Position numbers and translations under genes: made by a program. From Cohnella lubricantis (GTDB lineage: Bacteria > Bacillota > Bacilli > Paenibacillales > Paenibacillaceae), in assembly GCF_014212015.1 (NCBI RefSeq), contig NZ_JACJVN010000016.1:1-64000 (forward strand): 64,000 bases of DNA. The letters are read 5' to 3'. The notes under the pieces were generated by a model that had not been told where the DNA came from, searched no databases, and was given only the letters and a program-made list of their open reading frames with translations. Of this stretch, positions 34,683 through 44,091 are shown in pieces (within the stretch, counting starts at the first letter, position 1; each line of letters begins with the position of its first letter).

Positions 34683-35927
34683 TCAACGCAGCATAATCGA
34701 AGCGTTGCCAGCCGTCAGGATGATCGTGACCGCCAGGAAGAACATGAGGCCGACCGAAGCCAGCGCGGCGAACACGAAGATGAGTGTCTTGCCGATCGTC
34801 TGCAGGCATTGGACGATCGGCGTATCGCCAAGCGGCTGGAGAACCGCTGCCGACACGTTGAAGATGAACGCCAGCGTCAGTACCTTGACGGCAGGGAACG
34901 CGCATAGGAACAGCAGAATGACTACGCCTGCCAAACCAACCGCATTTTTGACCAGCAAGCTTGCTGACAGCACGGTATCGGCCGCGTCCGAGAACATGCG
35001 TCCGACCACGGGCACGAAGTTGCCGGTAACGAATTTAGCCGTCTTGAGCGCGATGCCGTCGGCAATCGCTCCCGTCGCTCCTTGAATCGAGATGACGCCG
35101 AGGAACACGGTGAGCAGAACGCCCATCAGCCCGACCGCAGCGCTTCGGAGCAAATTCGCCAGCTGCGTCACCTTGTAACGGTCCGACAGCGTGCTGACCA
35201 AGTGAAGCACCGCGGAGAAGAACAAGAGCGGGAAGACGACCAGATGAATCAAAGTTCCGACGGTATGGATCATGAACACAATGAGAGGATGAAGCACAGC
35301 CACCGTCGTAACGCCGCCCGTGCTCGCCAGCAGCGTCAGCAGCAGCGGCACCATCGCCATCATGAACTGAACCATGTTGCCGATCGCGTCCGCCGCGTAT
35401 TGGGTCGCTGACCGAAAGCTGTTGACGGCGATGATGAGCAGCACCATGTACGCGACGGCATAAGCGACTTTGCTGACTGTATTGCGTTCGAACGCGTTCT
35501 GCATCGTCTCTAGAATCATCGTGAACACCGCGAGCATGACAATTGTCACGACCAGCTTGCCGCTGTACAGCACTTCGTGCAAGAAGAACCGAAGCAAGCC
35601 GATCAACGCGCTGCTCGGGTTCCAGCTCTCCCCGGAAGGGAACATCAGCTGCTGCAGGCTTGGCGCTTGCCCGTCCGGGAAGTAGCCTCCGTATTCGGAG
35701 CGAAGCTTGTTCCAGAACTGCTCGATCTGCCCCATGTCGACGTCTCCCGCCTGCTGCCGGGCCAGCTCGTCTGTCATTCGCGCCGCGTCCGTACCGGGCG
35801 CGGGCGACGGCGTCTGCGCCGGATCGGCGAAGGCGGTCAGCGGCAGCATCGACAGCAGAAAGGCGGAGAGCAGCAGCACGAGGGAGGCAAGACTTGCTCT
35901 GCGTTGCGAATCTTGCCGGAGGCGCAA
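34683..35927 (-). CDS. spoIIIAE: Stage III sporulation protein AE (SpoIIIAE)
   Basis: 414 residues with an N-terminal signal-like segment and many transmembrane helices in the C-terminal two thirds. The SpoIIIAE core (GLLRFFLHEVLYSGKLVVTIVMLAVFTMILETMQNAF) is conserved. It is a multi-pass part of the channel. The open frame runs to 36374 through spoIIIAD, but TTG 35927 with GGAGGGAGG just upstream gives a natural signal peptide, so this start is taken. Confidence 0.93.
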   Translation of the reverse strand: MRLRQDSQRRASLASLVLLLSAFLLSMLPLTAFADPAQTPSPAPGTDAARMTDELARQQAGDVDMGQIEQFWNKLRSEYGGYFPDGQAPSLQQLMFPSGESWNPSSALIGLLRFFLHEVLYSGKLVVTIVMLAVFTMILETMQNAFERNTVSKVAYAVAYMVLLIIAVNSFRSATQYAADAIGNMVQFMMAMVPLLLTLLASTGGVTTVAVLHPLIVFMIHTVGTLIHLVVFPLLFFSAVLHLVSTLSDRYKVTQLANLLRSAAVGLMGVLLTVFLGVISIQGATGAIADGIALKTAKFVTGNFVPVVGRMFSDAADTVLSASLLVKNAVGLAGVVILLFLCAFPAVKVLTLAFIFNVSAAVLQPLGDTPIVQCLQTIGKTLIFVFAALASVGLMFFLAVTIILTAGNASIMLR

Positions 35928-35968
35928 GTCCCTCCCTCCTCTCCTCTGCCACGGACGGGCACGATCGG

Positions 35969-36367
35969 TCACACCGGCAGCAAGTTGAGCACTGTCTCGA
36001 TAATGACGCTGATGATCGGGACCGCCATGACCAGAATTAACATTTTGCCGGCAAATTCGATTCGGGACGCGATGTTCTCCATGCCGGCGTCCCGCACGAT
36101 CTGGGCGCCGAATTCGGCGACGTACGCGATGCCGATGATCTTCAGCATCGTCTTCAGATATACGGAAGGTATGCCCGAGCGATCGGCCAGGTTCTCCAGC
36201 ACCGAGACGACGCTGCCGATCTTGCCGATCATGGCAAGGAAGATGGCTACGCCGACGAATGCGGAGAGCAGAAACGCAAACATCGGCTTCTGTTCCCGAA
36301 CGACGAGAATTAGCACGGCTGTCAGCAGCCCGATGCCTACGATCTGGAGAATTTCCACCTTCCTCAC
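35969..36367 (-). CDS. spoIIIAD: Stage III sporulation protein AD (SpoIIIAD)
   Basis: 132 residues, several transmembrane helices; conserved EILQIVGIGLLTAVLILVVREQKP and KMLKIIGIAYVAEFGAQIVRDAG-like text. GTG 36367 is listed; GTG 36358 would give the more usual N-terminus MEILQIVG and is an alternative. Confidence 0.93.
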   Translation of the reverse strand: MRKVEILQIVGIGLLTAVLILVVREQKPMFAFLLSAFVGVAIFLAMIGKIGSVVSVLENLADRSGIPSVYLKTMLKIIGIAYVAEFGAQIVRDAGMENIASRIEFAGKMLILVMAVPIISVIIETVLNLLPV

Positions 36368-36404
36368 CTGCCAAGAAGTTCGCTAGTCGGACCTGTGACT
36401 TCCG

Positions 36405-36608
36405 CTACTGGAACAGGAATATCGTCTTGATCTCCTGGAACAATTCATTCAATAATCGCACCACCATAAACAGCACGACGACGAAGCCGATGACGGTGAC
36501 CCAATGCGCCATATCTTCCTTGCCCATCTGCTTCAGCACCGTATGAATCATGGCGACGATTATGCCGATGCCGGCGATCTGGAATATCGTGCTGACGTCG
36601 ATGTTCAT
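36405..36608 (-). CDS. spoIIIAC: Stage III sporulation protein AC (SpoIIIAC)
   Basis: 67 residues, two transmembrane helices, with conserved IFQIAGIGIIVAMIHTVLKQMGKEDMAHW. The open frame runs further upstream inside spoIIIAB; ATG 36608 has GGGGG 7 bases upstream and gives the full small protein. Confidence 0.93.
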   Translation of the reverse strand: MNIDVSTIFQIAGIGIIVAMIHTVLKQMGKEDMAHWVTVIGFVVVLFMVVRLLNELFQEIKTIFLFQ

Positions 36609-36622
36609 CGTTCCGCCCCCTA

Positions 36623-37141
36623 CTACAGCATCAGGATGACGACCAGGGCGGCCCCAAGCACCCCAAGGCTCCGGCTCAGCTTCTCGTACTTCTGCTGCTC
36701 TTCTCTGGCTGCTGTCTCTTCCGCCTGCAGCTGCAGCATCGCAAGCCGGACGTGCTTCAATTGGTCCTCCTTGCCGCTGCCGCCGAGCGTAGCGCCGAGA
36801 CGAAGCAGCGCCTCCCGTTCTCCCCCTCGCATCGAGGTGGACGGCCATCCGTCCGCGAAGGTCCGTTCCCAGCACTCCCGAACAGTGACGCCTGTTCCCG
36901 AGCGAAGCGCGGAGGCGACCTGAGCGAAGAGCGCGGAGAGGGGCTTTGGAATGGCTTGCGCGACTCGCTGCAGCGCCTCGGGAAGTGGCGTCTGACCGTA
37001 GCCGATCTCGGTCTCGAGCCGTTGCAGCGCGTGGAGCAGGTGCCGGATCTGGCGAGGCCTCTCCGCGAATCTCGCGCCTTGCGCAAAACCGATCATCGTT
37101 CCGGCGAACAGCACGAGAGCCGCTCCGATCAGCTTAAGCAT
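36623..37141 (-). CDS. spoIIIAB: Stage III sporulation protein AB (SpoIIIAB)
   Basis: 172 residues with an N-terminal helix (about 3-20), conserved RPRQIRHLLHALQRLETEIGYGQTPLPEAL and a C-terminal hydrophobic helix. It resembles GspF-type assembly proteins. ATG 37141 overlaps the spoIIIAA stop and has GGAGG upstream. Confidence 0.94.
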   Translation of the reverse strand: MLKLIGAALVLFAGTMIGFAQGARFAERPRQIRHLLHALQRLETEIGYGQTPLPEALQRVAQAIPKPLSALFAQVASALRSGTGVTVRECWERTFADGWPSTSMRGGEREALLRLGATLGGSGKEDQLKHVRLAMLQLQAEETAAREEQQKYEKLSRSLGVLGAALVVILML

Positions 37142-38318
37142 GACCGCCTCCGCCGCTGTCAAGCGGGTTCGGCAGCGAGCTTAGCGGCGGATTCGGCGAG
37201 CGAATCGGCGGCATCGGCCTTGCTCTGGCCGCGAGCTCGGGCGATGCGCCGGGAGCCCTCCCCGCTGCCGGCGGAACGGCTGCAGGCGCTTCTCTCGGAG
37301 TATCTCTTGGCGCATCCCTCGGCGCGGCCCATGGCCGCATTCCGTGGCGACGGCGCATCGCCTCTTCAGCTTCCGCCGAGTTGAATACGCTATGCTCCAC
37401 GCGTCCGCCGCTGCGGGAGAGCAGCACATAGGCCCCGAACATCCCTTCGTCGGCCAATGCCGCGAGTGCGGGGCGCTTGAAGACATCGGCCAAATCCGAG
37501 GCATGCGCCGTCGCGATCACTCTGACGCCGGCGTGGAGCGCTTCCCGCAGCGCCTCCGCGTCCTCCGGCCGGCCAATCTCGTCGGCGACGACGACTTCCG
37601 GCGACATGGAGCGGACGAGCATCATCAGACCCTCCGCTTTCGGGCAGGCATCGAGCACATCGCAGCGCGGACCTAAGTCGAACGTCGGTACGCCTCGCTC
37701 GCAAGCGGCGATCTCCGAACGCTCGTCGACGATCCCGACTTTGCGTCCACCCCAGCTGCGGGCGATCGGATCATTCCAATCCCCCGAGCTGACGGCTCTC
37801 GCCAGATCGCGGAGCAGCGTCGTCTTGCCCTGCTGAGGCGGCGATAGGATCAGCGTATGGCGAACTGTGCGCGCGCTTCTATCCAGCAGCATCGGAAGCA
37901 GCTTCGACGAACAGCCGGTTCGCGCCCTTGCGATCCGCACATTAAATCCCGTAATGTCGCGCAGATGACGAACGCTTCCGCCCTCCAGCACGGTTCGGCC
38001 GGCCAGTCCGATCCGATGGCCGCCGGCAACGGTCACATAGCCTCGCCGCAATTCTTCTTCCACTGCATACAGCGAATGATCGGTAAGAGATTCGAGCAGC
38101 GCGCGGCAATCCTCTCTTGTAGGCTTGTAGCCGGAGCGGTAATCGCCTCCGGCGGTTCCATCGGGTCGGATGAAGGCGAAGCGTCCTCCGTAACCGATCT
38201 CTAGCGGCCGCATCTCCCGGATCCGGATCTCTTCCAACTCGCCCTTGACGGACTCCGGAAGCCCGGCGAGCAGCGTCCTGACGGGCAGCGGCATAAGCTC
38301 GAACAAGGCGTGCAGCAT
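37134..38318 (-). CDS. spoIIIAA: Stage III sporulation protein AA, secretion-type ATPase, with C-terminal extension
   Basis: 394 residues; B. subtilis SpoIIIAA has about 307. Walker A is SPPQQGKTTLLRDLAR and Walker B PEVVVADEIGRPEDAEAL, as in secretion ATPases, so it probably powers the forespore channel. The extra length is a Pro/Ala/Arg-rich tail from about residue 315 (PRDAPRDTPREAP repeats) with no counterpart in the classic protein. ATG 38318 has GGGGG upstream; the longer frame to 38459 is not used. A sigma-E-like promoter lies 43 bases upstream. Confidence 0.93.
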   Translation of the reverse strand: MLHALFELMPLPVRTLLAGLPESVKGELEEIRIREMRPLEIGYGGRFAFIRPDGTAGGDYRSGYKPTREDCRALLESLTDHSLYAVEEELRRGYVTVAGGHRIGLAGRTVLEGGSVRHLRDITGFNVRIARARTGCSSKLLPMLLDRSARTVRHTLILSPPQQGKTTLLRDLARAVSSGDWNDPIARSWGGRKVGIVDERSEIAACERGVPTFDLGPRCDVLDACPKAEGLMMLVRSMSPEVVVADEIGRPEDAEALREALHAGVRVIATAHASDLADVFKRPALAALADEGMFGAYVLLSRSGGRVEHSVFNSAEAEEAMRRRHGMRPWAAPRDAPRDTPREAPAAVPPAAGRAPGASPELAARARPMPPIRSPNPPLSSLPNPLDSGGGGHA

Positions 38319-38360
38319 CGGGATATCCCCCTTCCCCGAGAGTAGTCCATAGCTGTACCA

Positions 38361-38388
38361 TATGTATGCTTGGACGCTTGTTTTATGC
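38361..38388 (-). promoter_or_regulatory. Sigma-E promoter of the spoIIIA operon
   Basis: GCATAAA (38382-38388) and CATACATA (38361-38368) are separated by 13 bases on the minus strand. The -10 matches CATACAHT at 7 of 8. B. subtilis spoIIIA is read by sigma-E. Confidence 0.7.
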
Positions 38389-38407
38389 CTGCTTGGCCTC
38401 TGCCAAT

Positions 38408-38671
38408 CTACTTCTTGAAGATACCGATCAATAGACACGAGACGCCTACCGTCACCCAAATGAACTTCACGGGAGACAGCTTGTCCGCCAATCCCGACAG
38501 GCCGATCGTCGTCGTCGTGAGCAGCACGATCGGTCCTACAAGCGCCAGCATGGAATTGACGGCAAGCGCCTTCTGCACTTCGTTGAACTTCAACATGACG
38601 AGCGCGGCGGTCAATTCGATGCTGCCGGAGACGATTCGGAGCAGCGCCATGCTAAATACGGTCTTATCCAT
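38408..38671 (-). CDS. yqhV: YqhV-like DUF2619 membrane protein
   Basis: 87 residues with three hydrophobic helices (about 5-25, 35-53, 65-83). The conserved N-terminus MDKTVFSMALLRIVSGSIELTAA marks YqhV/DUF2619, usually sited just upstream of spoIIIAA. ATG 38671 has GGGGGGAG upstream. Function unknown; a forespore or sporulation role is inferred only from place. Confidence 0.85.
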   Translation of the reverse strand: MDKTVFSMALLRIVSGSIELTAALVMLKFNEVQKALAVNSMLALVGPIVLLTTTTIGLSGLADKLSPVKFIWVTVGVSCLLIGIFKK

Positions 38672-38794
38672 CCGTCTCCCCCCTTTCACCCCAAGTTTGT
38701 CCGTGTTCTACTCTATGCGTCCTTATTGGACAACTTGCCCACTTTTCACCCGGACGGTCTGCCGTCTCGCGGGGCACCCGCCTACCTCGCCGCG

Positions 38795-38802
38795 CATATA
38801 TT
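38795..38802 (+). promoter_or_regulatory. Possible sporulation-type -10 element for phosphosulfolactate synthase
   Basis: CATATATT matches the sigma-E/sigma-K -10 family; an AC pair lies 17 bases upstream as expected for sigma-K. The evidence is weak because no further consensus bases support it. Confidence 0.3.
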
Positions 38803-38868
38803 GACTTTGCGAAGCTTACCGAACGCCATGGACGGTAAACTCAACCTTCATACGAGGAGAGCTGCATC

Positions 38869-39687
38869 ATGGAGATCAGAATTGGCGCCTCTTGGCCGGC
38901 CGCATTGCAAGATCCGAGCGAATCCCGAACGTTCAAGCCCCGGTCCTCGGGATTGACGATGGTTATCGACAAAGGGCTCGGTCCGCAAGCCTTCGCGGAT
39001 ATGCTGGCTACCTCAGCGCCATTTATCGATTTCGTCAAGATTGGGTTCGGCACTTCGCCGCTCTATCCCATCCCCCTGCTTCAAGAGAAAATTAATTCGG
39101 CGCGGCAGGCGGACATCGCCGTCTTTCCCGGCGGGACGCTGCTGGAGGCTGCCGTCCGGCTGAACGTCGAAGGCAAGTTCTTCGAGACGGTCCTCGACCT
39201 AGGCTTCGACGGCGTCGAGGTGTCGGACGGCACGATCGAGTTAAGCCGGAAGAAGCGCGATCAACTCATTCGGGAAGCGACACAGCTCGGTCTTCGGGTG
39301 TTCACCGAATACGGGAAGAAAGCGACCGGTTCGCGAGTCGTGCTGGACGATCTGCGCCGAACGGCGGAGACGGACCTGCAGTGCGGCGCGGAGCTGGTGA
39401 CCGTCGAAGCGAGGGAATCGGGCCTCGGCGTCGGCCTGTTCGACGAGAGCGGCGGCTGCCGGGAGGACGAACTTCGTTCGCTCGTGAACAAGCTGCCTTT
39501 CGCGAAGAACTTAATGTGGGAAGCGCCTCGCAAAAATCAGCAGGTCGATCTGCTCATGATTCTCGGATCGGATGCGAATTTGGGCAATATCCCGCCGCAC
39601 GAGGCCATTCCGCTGGAGACGCTGAGGCGCGGATTGCGGTCGGATACGTTCGCGCTCCATCGCTCGATCTCCGATTATGTCATCTGA
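38869..39687 (+). CDS. yitD: Phosphosulfolactate synthase (YitD/ComA family)
   Basis: 272 residues. It adds sulfite to phosphoenolpyruvate to give (R)-phosphosulfolactate. Family text includes GLTMVIDKGLGPQAFADML, FVKIGFGTSPLYP, VFPGGTLLEAAV and DLGFDGVEVSDGTIELS. In Bacillus spores sulfolactate accumulates to high levels, so this gene is likely sporulation-linked. It is divergent from yqhV/spoIIIA. No partner phosphatase or dehydrogenase (the next coenzyme-M-type steps) is in view, which fits a spore sulfolactate role rather than coenzyme M. Confidence 0.9.
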   Translation: MEIRIGASWPAALQDPSESRTFKPRSSGLTMVIDKGLGPQAFADMLATSAPFIDFVKIGFGTSPLYPIPLLQEKINSARQADIAVFPGGTLLEAAVRLNVEGKFFETVLDLGFDGVEVSDGTIELSRKKRDQLIREATQLGLRVFTEYGKKATGSRVVLDDLRRTAETDLQCGAELVTVEARESGLGVGLFDESGGCREDELRSLVNKLPFAKNLMWEAPRKNQQVDLLMILGSDANLGNIPPHEAIPLETLRRGLRSDTFALHRSISDYVI

Positions 39688-39715
39688 CCGATCGGACGCC
39701 TGATACGGCTGCAAT

Positions 39716-39752
39716 GGAACAAGCCTCCCGTTCTAAGCGGGAGGCTTGTTCC
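39716..39752 (+). terminator. Hairpin after phosphosulfolactate synthase
   Basis: A perfect 15-bp inverted repeat (GGAACAAGCCTCCCG and complement) with a 7-base loop, about 30 bases after the stop. The U-tract is weak. Confidence 0.7.
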
Positions 39753-39825
39753 ATATCGATAAGAGAGAGGGTTCTCCCCTCGCTCACTCTGCCGGCAGCG
39801 GCGAGGATTAGGGGCGTTGCGGTTC

Positions 39826-40284
39826 ATGAACGGGGATATTGTGCTTGTTGCGCTAATCGTCATCGGATTGATCGGCCGCTCACCGATCATTACGACGGCA
39901 GCTTGCGTGCTGCTGATCGTCAAGCTGGTTCATCTGGAGCGCTATCTCCCCTCCATCGAACGAAGGGGACTGGAATTCGGCCTGCTGTTCCTGACGCTCG
40001 CCGTGCTGGTGCCGTTCGCATCCGGCAAGGTGCAGGCGAAGGATTTCCTCGCGATGTTCACGAGCTGGACGGGCTGGGTCGCGCTGTTCGGAGGAGCCAT
40101 CGCTACTTACTTGAACGGCAAAGGGCTGGAGATGCTCAAGGTGGACCCGCAATTGATCGTCGGGCTCGTCATCGGCTCGATCGTCGGCATCGTGCTGCTG
40201 CGAGGCGTGCCTGTCGGCCCATTGATGGCAGCCGGCATCACGGCTTTCATTCTGAAAATTCTCCAGCTCTTCACGGAGAAGTGA
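39826..40284 (+). CDS. DUF441 membrane protein
   Basis: 152 residues with four hydrophobic segments; [23 protein letters not shown] and LYLNGKG-like text and the C-terminal [14 protein letters not shown] fit the DUF441 family (YeaL/YtwI). ATG 39826 is chosen; TTG 39817 is an alternative. Function unknown. Confidence 0.85.
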   Translation: MNGDIVLVALIVIGLIGRSPIITTAACVLLIVKLVHLERYLPSIERRGLEFGLLFLTLAVLVPFASGKVQAKDFLAMFTSWTGWVALFGGAIATYLNGKGLEMLKVDPQLIVGLVIGSIVGIVLLRGVPVGPLMAAGITAFILKILQLFTEK

Positions 40285-40313
40285 AGCCGGCCGCCGCACG
40301 TTAAGCTGCAAAC

Positions 40314-40358
40314 GAAAAACCCGCAAACGACAGGCATTCCAGCCTTCGCTTGCGGGTT
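40314..40358 (-). terminator. Terminator after lysC
   Basis: AACCCGCAA/TTGCGGGTT arms with an inner GC-rich stem, followed by TTT on the minus strand. Confidence 0.75.
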
Positions 40359-40392
40359 ATGTTCGATTGGAAGCTATTAGATCGGGAAGCGA

Positions 40393-41646
40393 TTAGCGGC
40401 GATCTTGAGGGCCGCCGACGAACGCGGCCTCCGCCGTATCCAGCCCGTAGGCCGTATGCAGCGCTCGCACGACGTCTTGAAGCGACTCGGCGGCAATAAC
40501 GCAGGAGCACTTGATCTCCGACGTGCTGACCATCTTGATGCTGACGCCCTGCTGCGAGATGACCTCGAACATCTTGGCCGCGACGCCTGGATTCGACACC
40601 ATGCCGGCGCCGACGATCGACACCTTGACCAAGCCCTCTTCGTAGGTTGCTTCACGATATGGCACGATGCTGCGAATGTTCTCGATTACTTCCAGCGCCT
40701 TCGGGCGATCAACGAGCGATACGGAGAACGAGAAGTCGGCCTTGCCGTTCAGCACTCCGCTTTGAACGATAATATCCACGTCGATGCCTTCCTTGGCCAG
40801 CGCGCCGAACACGTTCGCCAGCACGCCTGGCAGGTCCTCTACTCCGAGAATGCTGATGCGCGCCACGTTCTTGTCGAATGCGATGCCGCTGACGACAACT
40901 CCTTGTTCCATTGCCGGTTCCTCCCTCACGAGCGTTCCTTCATTCTGGGTAAAGCTTGAGCGAACGACGAGATGCACCTGATTGTGCTTCGCGTATTCGA
41001 CGGCCCGCGGATGCAGAACGGCGGCGCCGAGATGGGCAAGCTCCAGCATCTCATCATATGAGATTACGTCCAGCTTGCGAGCGCATTTGACGACGCGGGG
41101 ATCGGTCGAATAGATGCCGTCCACGTCTGTATAGATCTCGCATACGTCGGCCTTCAAAGCGGCAGCCAGCGCCACCGCGGTCGTATCGGAGCCGCCGCGT
41201 CCGAGCGTTGTAAGCTCGCCGTCTTCGGTCATGCCTTGGAAGCCGGCGACGATCGCAATCTCGCCTTCCTCCAGCGCAGAGAGCAGCCGCTTCGGCGAAA
41301 TATCCGTAATTCGCGCCTTGCCGTGAACGGATTCGGTCGTGATGCCCGCTTGCCAACCCGTGAACGACTTAGCCGAATGGCCGAGATTGTGAATGGTCAT
41401 CGCCAGCAGCGCGACGGAGATCTGCTCGCCTGTCGTGAGCAGCATGTCCATCTCCCTCGCAGGCGGTTCTGCGTTCAATTCCTTGGACTTATCGATCAGA
41501 TCGTCGGTGGTATCCCCCATCGCGGACACGACAACGGCAACCCGGTGGCCCTGCAGCTTCTTGTCGATAATGCGCTGCGCCACGCGTTGCATCCGTTCTG
41601 TGCTGCCTACGGAACTGCCGCCGAACTTCATTACGATTAATGACAA
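40393..41646 (-). CDS. lysC: Aspartate kinase
   Basis: 417 residues. It phosphorylates aspartate, the entry to Lys/Thr/Met and, in spore formers, dipicolinate. KFGGSSVGS at the N-terminus and TTLGRGGSDTTAVALAAAL form the active site, and two ACT domains are at the C-terminus (ISILGVEDLPGVLANVF and VSIVGAGMVSNPGVAAKMF). TTG 41646 gives the usual start MSLIVMKFGG; upstream in-frame codons have no ribosome site. No lysine riboswitch is seen in the 190-base leader. TATAAT at 41689-41694 is a candidate -10. Confidence 0.95.
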   Translation of the reverse strand: MSLIVMKFGGSSVGSTERMQRVAQRIIDKKLQGHRVAVVVSAMGDTTDDLIDKSKELNAEPPAREMDMLLTTGEQISVALLAMTIHNLGHSAKSFTGWQAGITTESVHGKARITDISPKRLLSALEEGEIAIVAGFQGMTEDGELTTLGRGGSDTTAVALAAALKADVCEIYTDVDGIYSTDPRVVKCARKLDVISYDEMLELAHLGAAVLHPRAVEYAKHNQVHLVVRSSFTQNEGTLVREEPAMEQGVVVSGIAFDKNVARISILGVEDLPGVLANVFGALAKEGIDVDIIVQSGVLNGKADFSFSVSLVDRPKALEVIENIRSIVPYREATYEEGLVKVSIVGAGMVSNPGVAAKMFEVISQQGVSIKMVSTSEIKCSCVIAAESLQDVVRALHTAYGLDTAEAAFVGGPQDRR

Positions 41647-41688
41647 CGCGGTCTCACTCCCCGATAATACTTCTGCATACAGCAGTAT

Positions 41689-41694
41689 ATTATA
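41689..41694 (-). promoter_or_regulatory. Candidate extended -10 of lysC
   Basis: TGC-TATAAT on the minus strand 43 bases before the TTG start. The -35 (TTCCTG) is weak. Confidence 0.45.
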
Positions 41695-41768
41695 GCACAA
41701 GAAGAATGGCCCAGGAATAGAAAAACACTATCGCTTCACCGCAGCAGCGCATGTACATTTTGTGGCAA

Positions 41769-41814
41769 TAAAAAAAATCCTCGCTCCAGCCATAAGAGGC
41801 TAGAGCAAGGATTC
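41769..41814 (-). terminator. Terminator after efp
   Basis: AATCCT..GCTCTAGCC/GGCTGGAGCGAGGATT stem with a six-base loop is followed by a T-tract on the minus strand, between efp and lysC. Confidence 0.8.
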
Positions 41815-41835
41815 CGTTCACCTGGGACTCCCATG

Positions 41836-42393
41836 TTACGCGCGCGAGACGTATTTGCCTTCGGCGGTGTTGATCGTCAGAACGTCGCCTTCGTTAATGA
41901 ACAGCGGCACTTGAACGGTCAGGCCCGTCTCCAGCTTGGCGGCCTTCGTCGCGCCGGTAGCCGTGTTGCCCTTGATGCCGGGCTCGGTCTCAACGACCTT
42001 GAGGTCGACGGAGTTCGGCAGGTTAATGCCGATGATCTCGCCTTGGTAGCTGGCGATGTTAACGGTCATGTTCTCGGTCAAGAAGTTGATCTCCCACTCA
42101 AGCTGCTTCTTGTCGAGATTGAACTGATCATAGGTCTCGTTGTCCATGAACGTATACTCGCTGCCGGAGTTATACAGGTATTGAACCGCGCGGTTCTCGA
42201 CATGGGCGCGAACAACGTTCTCGCCGGCTCGGAACGTCTTCTCGACGACGTTGCCGTTGCGCAGGTTCTTCATCTTCGTGCGGACGAAAGCGGCGCCTTT
42301 GCCCGGTTTAACGTGTTGGAAGTCGACGACGGAACAGAGGTCCCCATCCACTTCAATGGTCAAGCCTGTCTTCAAATCGTTAACGGAAATCAC
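41836..42393 (-). CDS. efp: Elongation factor P
   Basis: 185 residues. The KOW-like N-domain carries the modifiable Lys32 in [10 protein letters not shown], and two OB domains follow. It rescues ribosomes stalled at polyproline. Given the many Pro-rich stretches in nearby sporulation proteins it is likely to matter for their translation. It follows pepP. Confidence 0.97.
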   Translation of the reverse strand: MISVNDLKTGLTIEVDGDLCSVVDFQHVKPGKGAAFVRTKMKNLRNGNVVEKTFRAGENVVRAHVENRAVQYLYNSGSEYTFMDNETYDQFNLDKKQLEWEINFLTENMTVNIASYQGEIIGINLPNSVDLKVVETEPGIKGNTATGATKAAKLETGLTVQVPLFINEGDVLTINTAEGKYVSRA

Positions 42394-42428
42394 TGCAAAA
42401 ATTCCCTCCTGTGGAAAACGTGGCTCCC

Positions 42429-43502
42429 TTAATCCAGAACGATAAGTTCTTTCGGCGAGCTAGTAAGTATTTTAATCCCGTCATTCGTCATAACGACGGC
42501 GTCTTCGATGCGAACGCCCCCAAATCCGGGGAGATAAATGCCGGGTTCGACCGTGACAACCATGCCGGGGGTTAAAATCGTGTCGGAGTTGCGGGACAAT
42601 CTCGGCTCTTCATGGATCTCCATGCCAATGCCGTGACCCGTACTATGACCGAAATATTCACCATAACCATACCTTGTAATGATATCTCTCGTCAAGGCAT
42701 CGGCTTCGCTGCCCGTCAGGCCAGTGCGCAGATGCTCCAGCGCATACAGCTGCGCCTCTAGGACGATGCCGTAAATCTCGCGGTGCTTGTCGGTCGGCTG
42801 TCCGACAACGACCGTGCGCGTAAAATCTGAGACATAGCCTTTGTAATAGGCGCCGAAGTCAAGCGTAACAAAATCTCCCTTGCCGATGACGCGATCGCTC
42901 GCGACCCCGTGCGGAAGCGCAGAGCGTTCGCCCGATGCGACGATCGTATCGAACGAGGTGCCGGTCGCGCCATGGCTGCGCATGAAGAATTCAAGCTCAA
43001 GCGCTATGTCGGACTCCTTCGCGCCCGGCTTAATGAACTGCAGGATGTGCTGGAACGACTTATCCGTCAGCTCCGCCGCTTCCTGGATGATCTTAAGCTC
43101 GTTCTCGTCCTTCACGACTCGAATCTGTTCAACGATTCCGTTCGAGACCTTCAATTCGATCGGCTGAACCTTCTCTTTAAGAGTCGAGTAGGAGGCGAAG
43201 TTCAGATCCTGTTCTTCGAACAGCAGCGTGTTAACTCCCCACCCGCGAAGCAGCCCGGCGACGTCCTCGTACACGTTCGTTCCGTGCTCGACGATCTCAA
43301 AGCCGACAGCCTGCTGCGGGGCTTGTTCGCGATAACGGAAGTCCGTCAGCAGTACCGCTTCGTTAGCGGTAATTAGCACCACGCCGGACGAACCGGTAAA
43401 TCCGGTCACATATTTGCGGTTGATCGCGCTAGTCAACAGCAGCGCTTCCTGCCCAAGCTCAGCCAGCTTGGCGCGCAACTTCTTCACTCTGTCGTTAGGC
43501 AT
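42429..43502 (-). CDS. pepP: Xaa-Pro aminopeptidase (M24B)
   Basis: 357 residues. The metal ligands are recognisable: Asp in [12 protein letters not shown], Asp in SDFTRT, His in GHSTGHGIG, Glu in [22 protein letters not shown]. It removes N-terminal residues before proline (YqhT). It lies 19 bases after aroQ and just upstream of efp. Confidence 0.95.
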   Translation of the reverse strand: MPNDRVKKLRAKLAELGQEALLLTSAINRKYVTGFTGSSGVVLITANEAVLLTDFRYREQAPQQAVGFEIVEHGTNVYEDVAGLLRGWGVNTLLFEEQDLNFASYSTLKEKVQPIELKVSNGIVEQIRVVKDENELKIIQEAAELTDKSFQHILQFIKPGAKESDIALELEFFMRSHGATGTSFDTIVASGERSALPHGVASDRVIGKGDFVTLDFGAYYKGYVSDFTRTVVVGQPTDKHREIYGIVLEAQLYALEHLRTGLTGSEADALTRDIITRYGYGEYFGHSTGHGIGMEIHEEPRLSRNSDTILTPGMVVTVEPGIYLPGFGGVRIEDAVVMTNDGIKILTSSPKELIVLD

Positions 43503-43521
43503 GTCTCTTGTCCCCTCCTAG

Positions 43522-43974
43522 TTAAGCGGTCGTCGGCGAAATGCCGAGATGCCGGCACAAGGCCAGCAAGCCTAGCTCGTAACCGAGCGGACCAAACCCG
43601 GCAATCTGTCCGATGCATGCCGAGGCGGTCAGCGAGACGTGACGGAACGCTTCCCGCTTATGTATATTGGACAGATGCACTTCGACAGCCGGAAGGCCGA
43701 CGGCGGCGAGCCCGTCGCGCAGCGCGTAGCTGGTATGCGTCAGCGCGCCCGGATTGATCAGAATGCCGTCATGGCGGCCGTAAGCCGCATGAAGCTCGTC
43801 AAGCAGTGCGCCTTCGTGATTCGATTGGAAGAAGTGCAGGTCAACGCCCAGTCCGGCGGCAACCGCGCGCAGCTCTTGCTCGATCTCCTTCAGCGTCTTA
43901 GCGCCGTATACGCCGGGTTCGCGAATGCCGAGCATGTTCAAATTAGGTCCGTTCAGCACAAGAATATTAGGCAT
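43522..43974 (-). CDS. aroQ: Type II 3-dehydroquinate dehydratase
   Basis: 150 residues. Key residues include Tyr23 in [26 protein letters not shown] and [17 protein letters not shown]. It dehydrates 3-dehydroquinate in the shikimate pathway. The gene (YqhS) is in standard position before yqhT-efp. Confidence 0.96.
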   Translation of the reverse strand: MPNILVLNGPNLNMLGIREPGVYGAKTLKEIEQELRAVAAGLGVDLHFFQSNHEGALLDELHAAYGRHDGILINPGALTHTSYALRDGLAAVGLPAVEVHLSNIHKREAFRHVSLTASACIGQIAGFGPLGYELGLLALCRHLGISPTTA

Positions 43975-44091
43975 ATCCCGCTCTCCTTCGTCCGTAGTCC
44001 GCTACCTCCGGCAGACGGAACGCAGCGCTTCGTCTACCGGCAATGATCGCCAAATCATTGTATCATAGCGGGAGGCGGAGAGGCTAGAGCA

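Noticed and set aside
41647-41835. A lysine riboswitch before lysC
   Set aside because: The leader contains only the efp terminator and a promoter; no L-box elements were seen.
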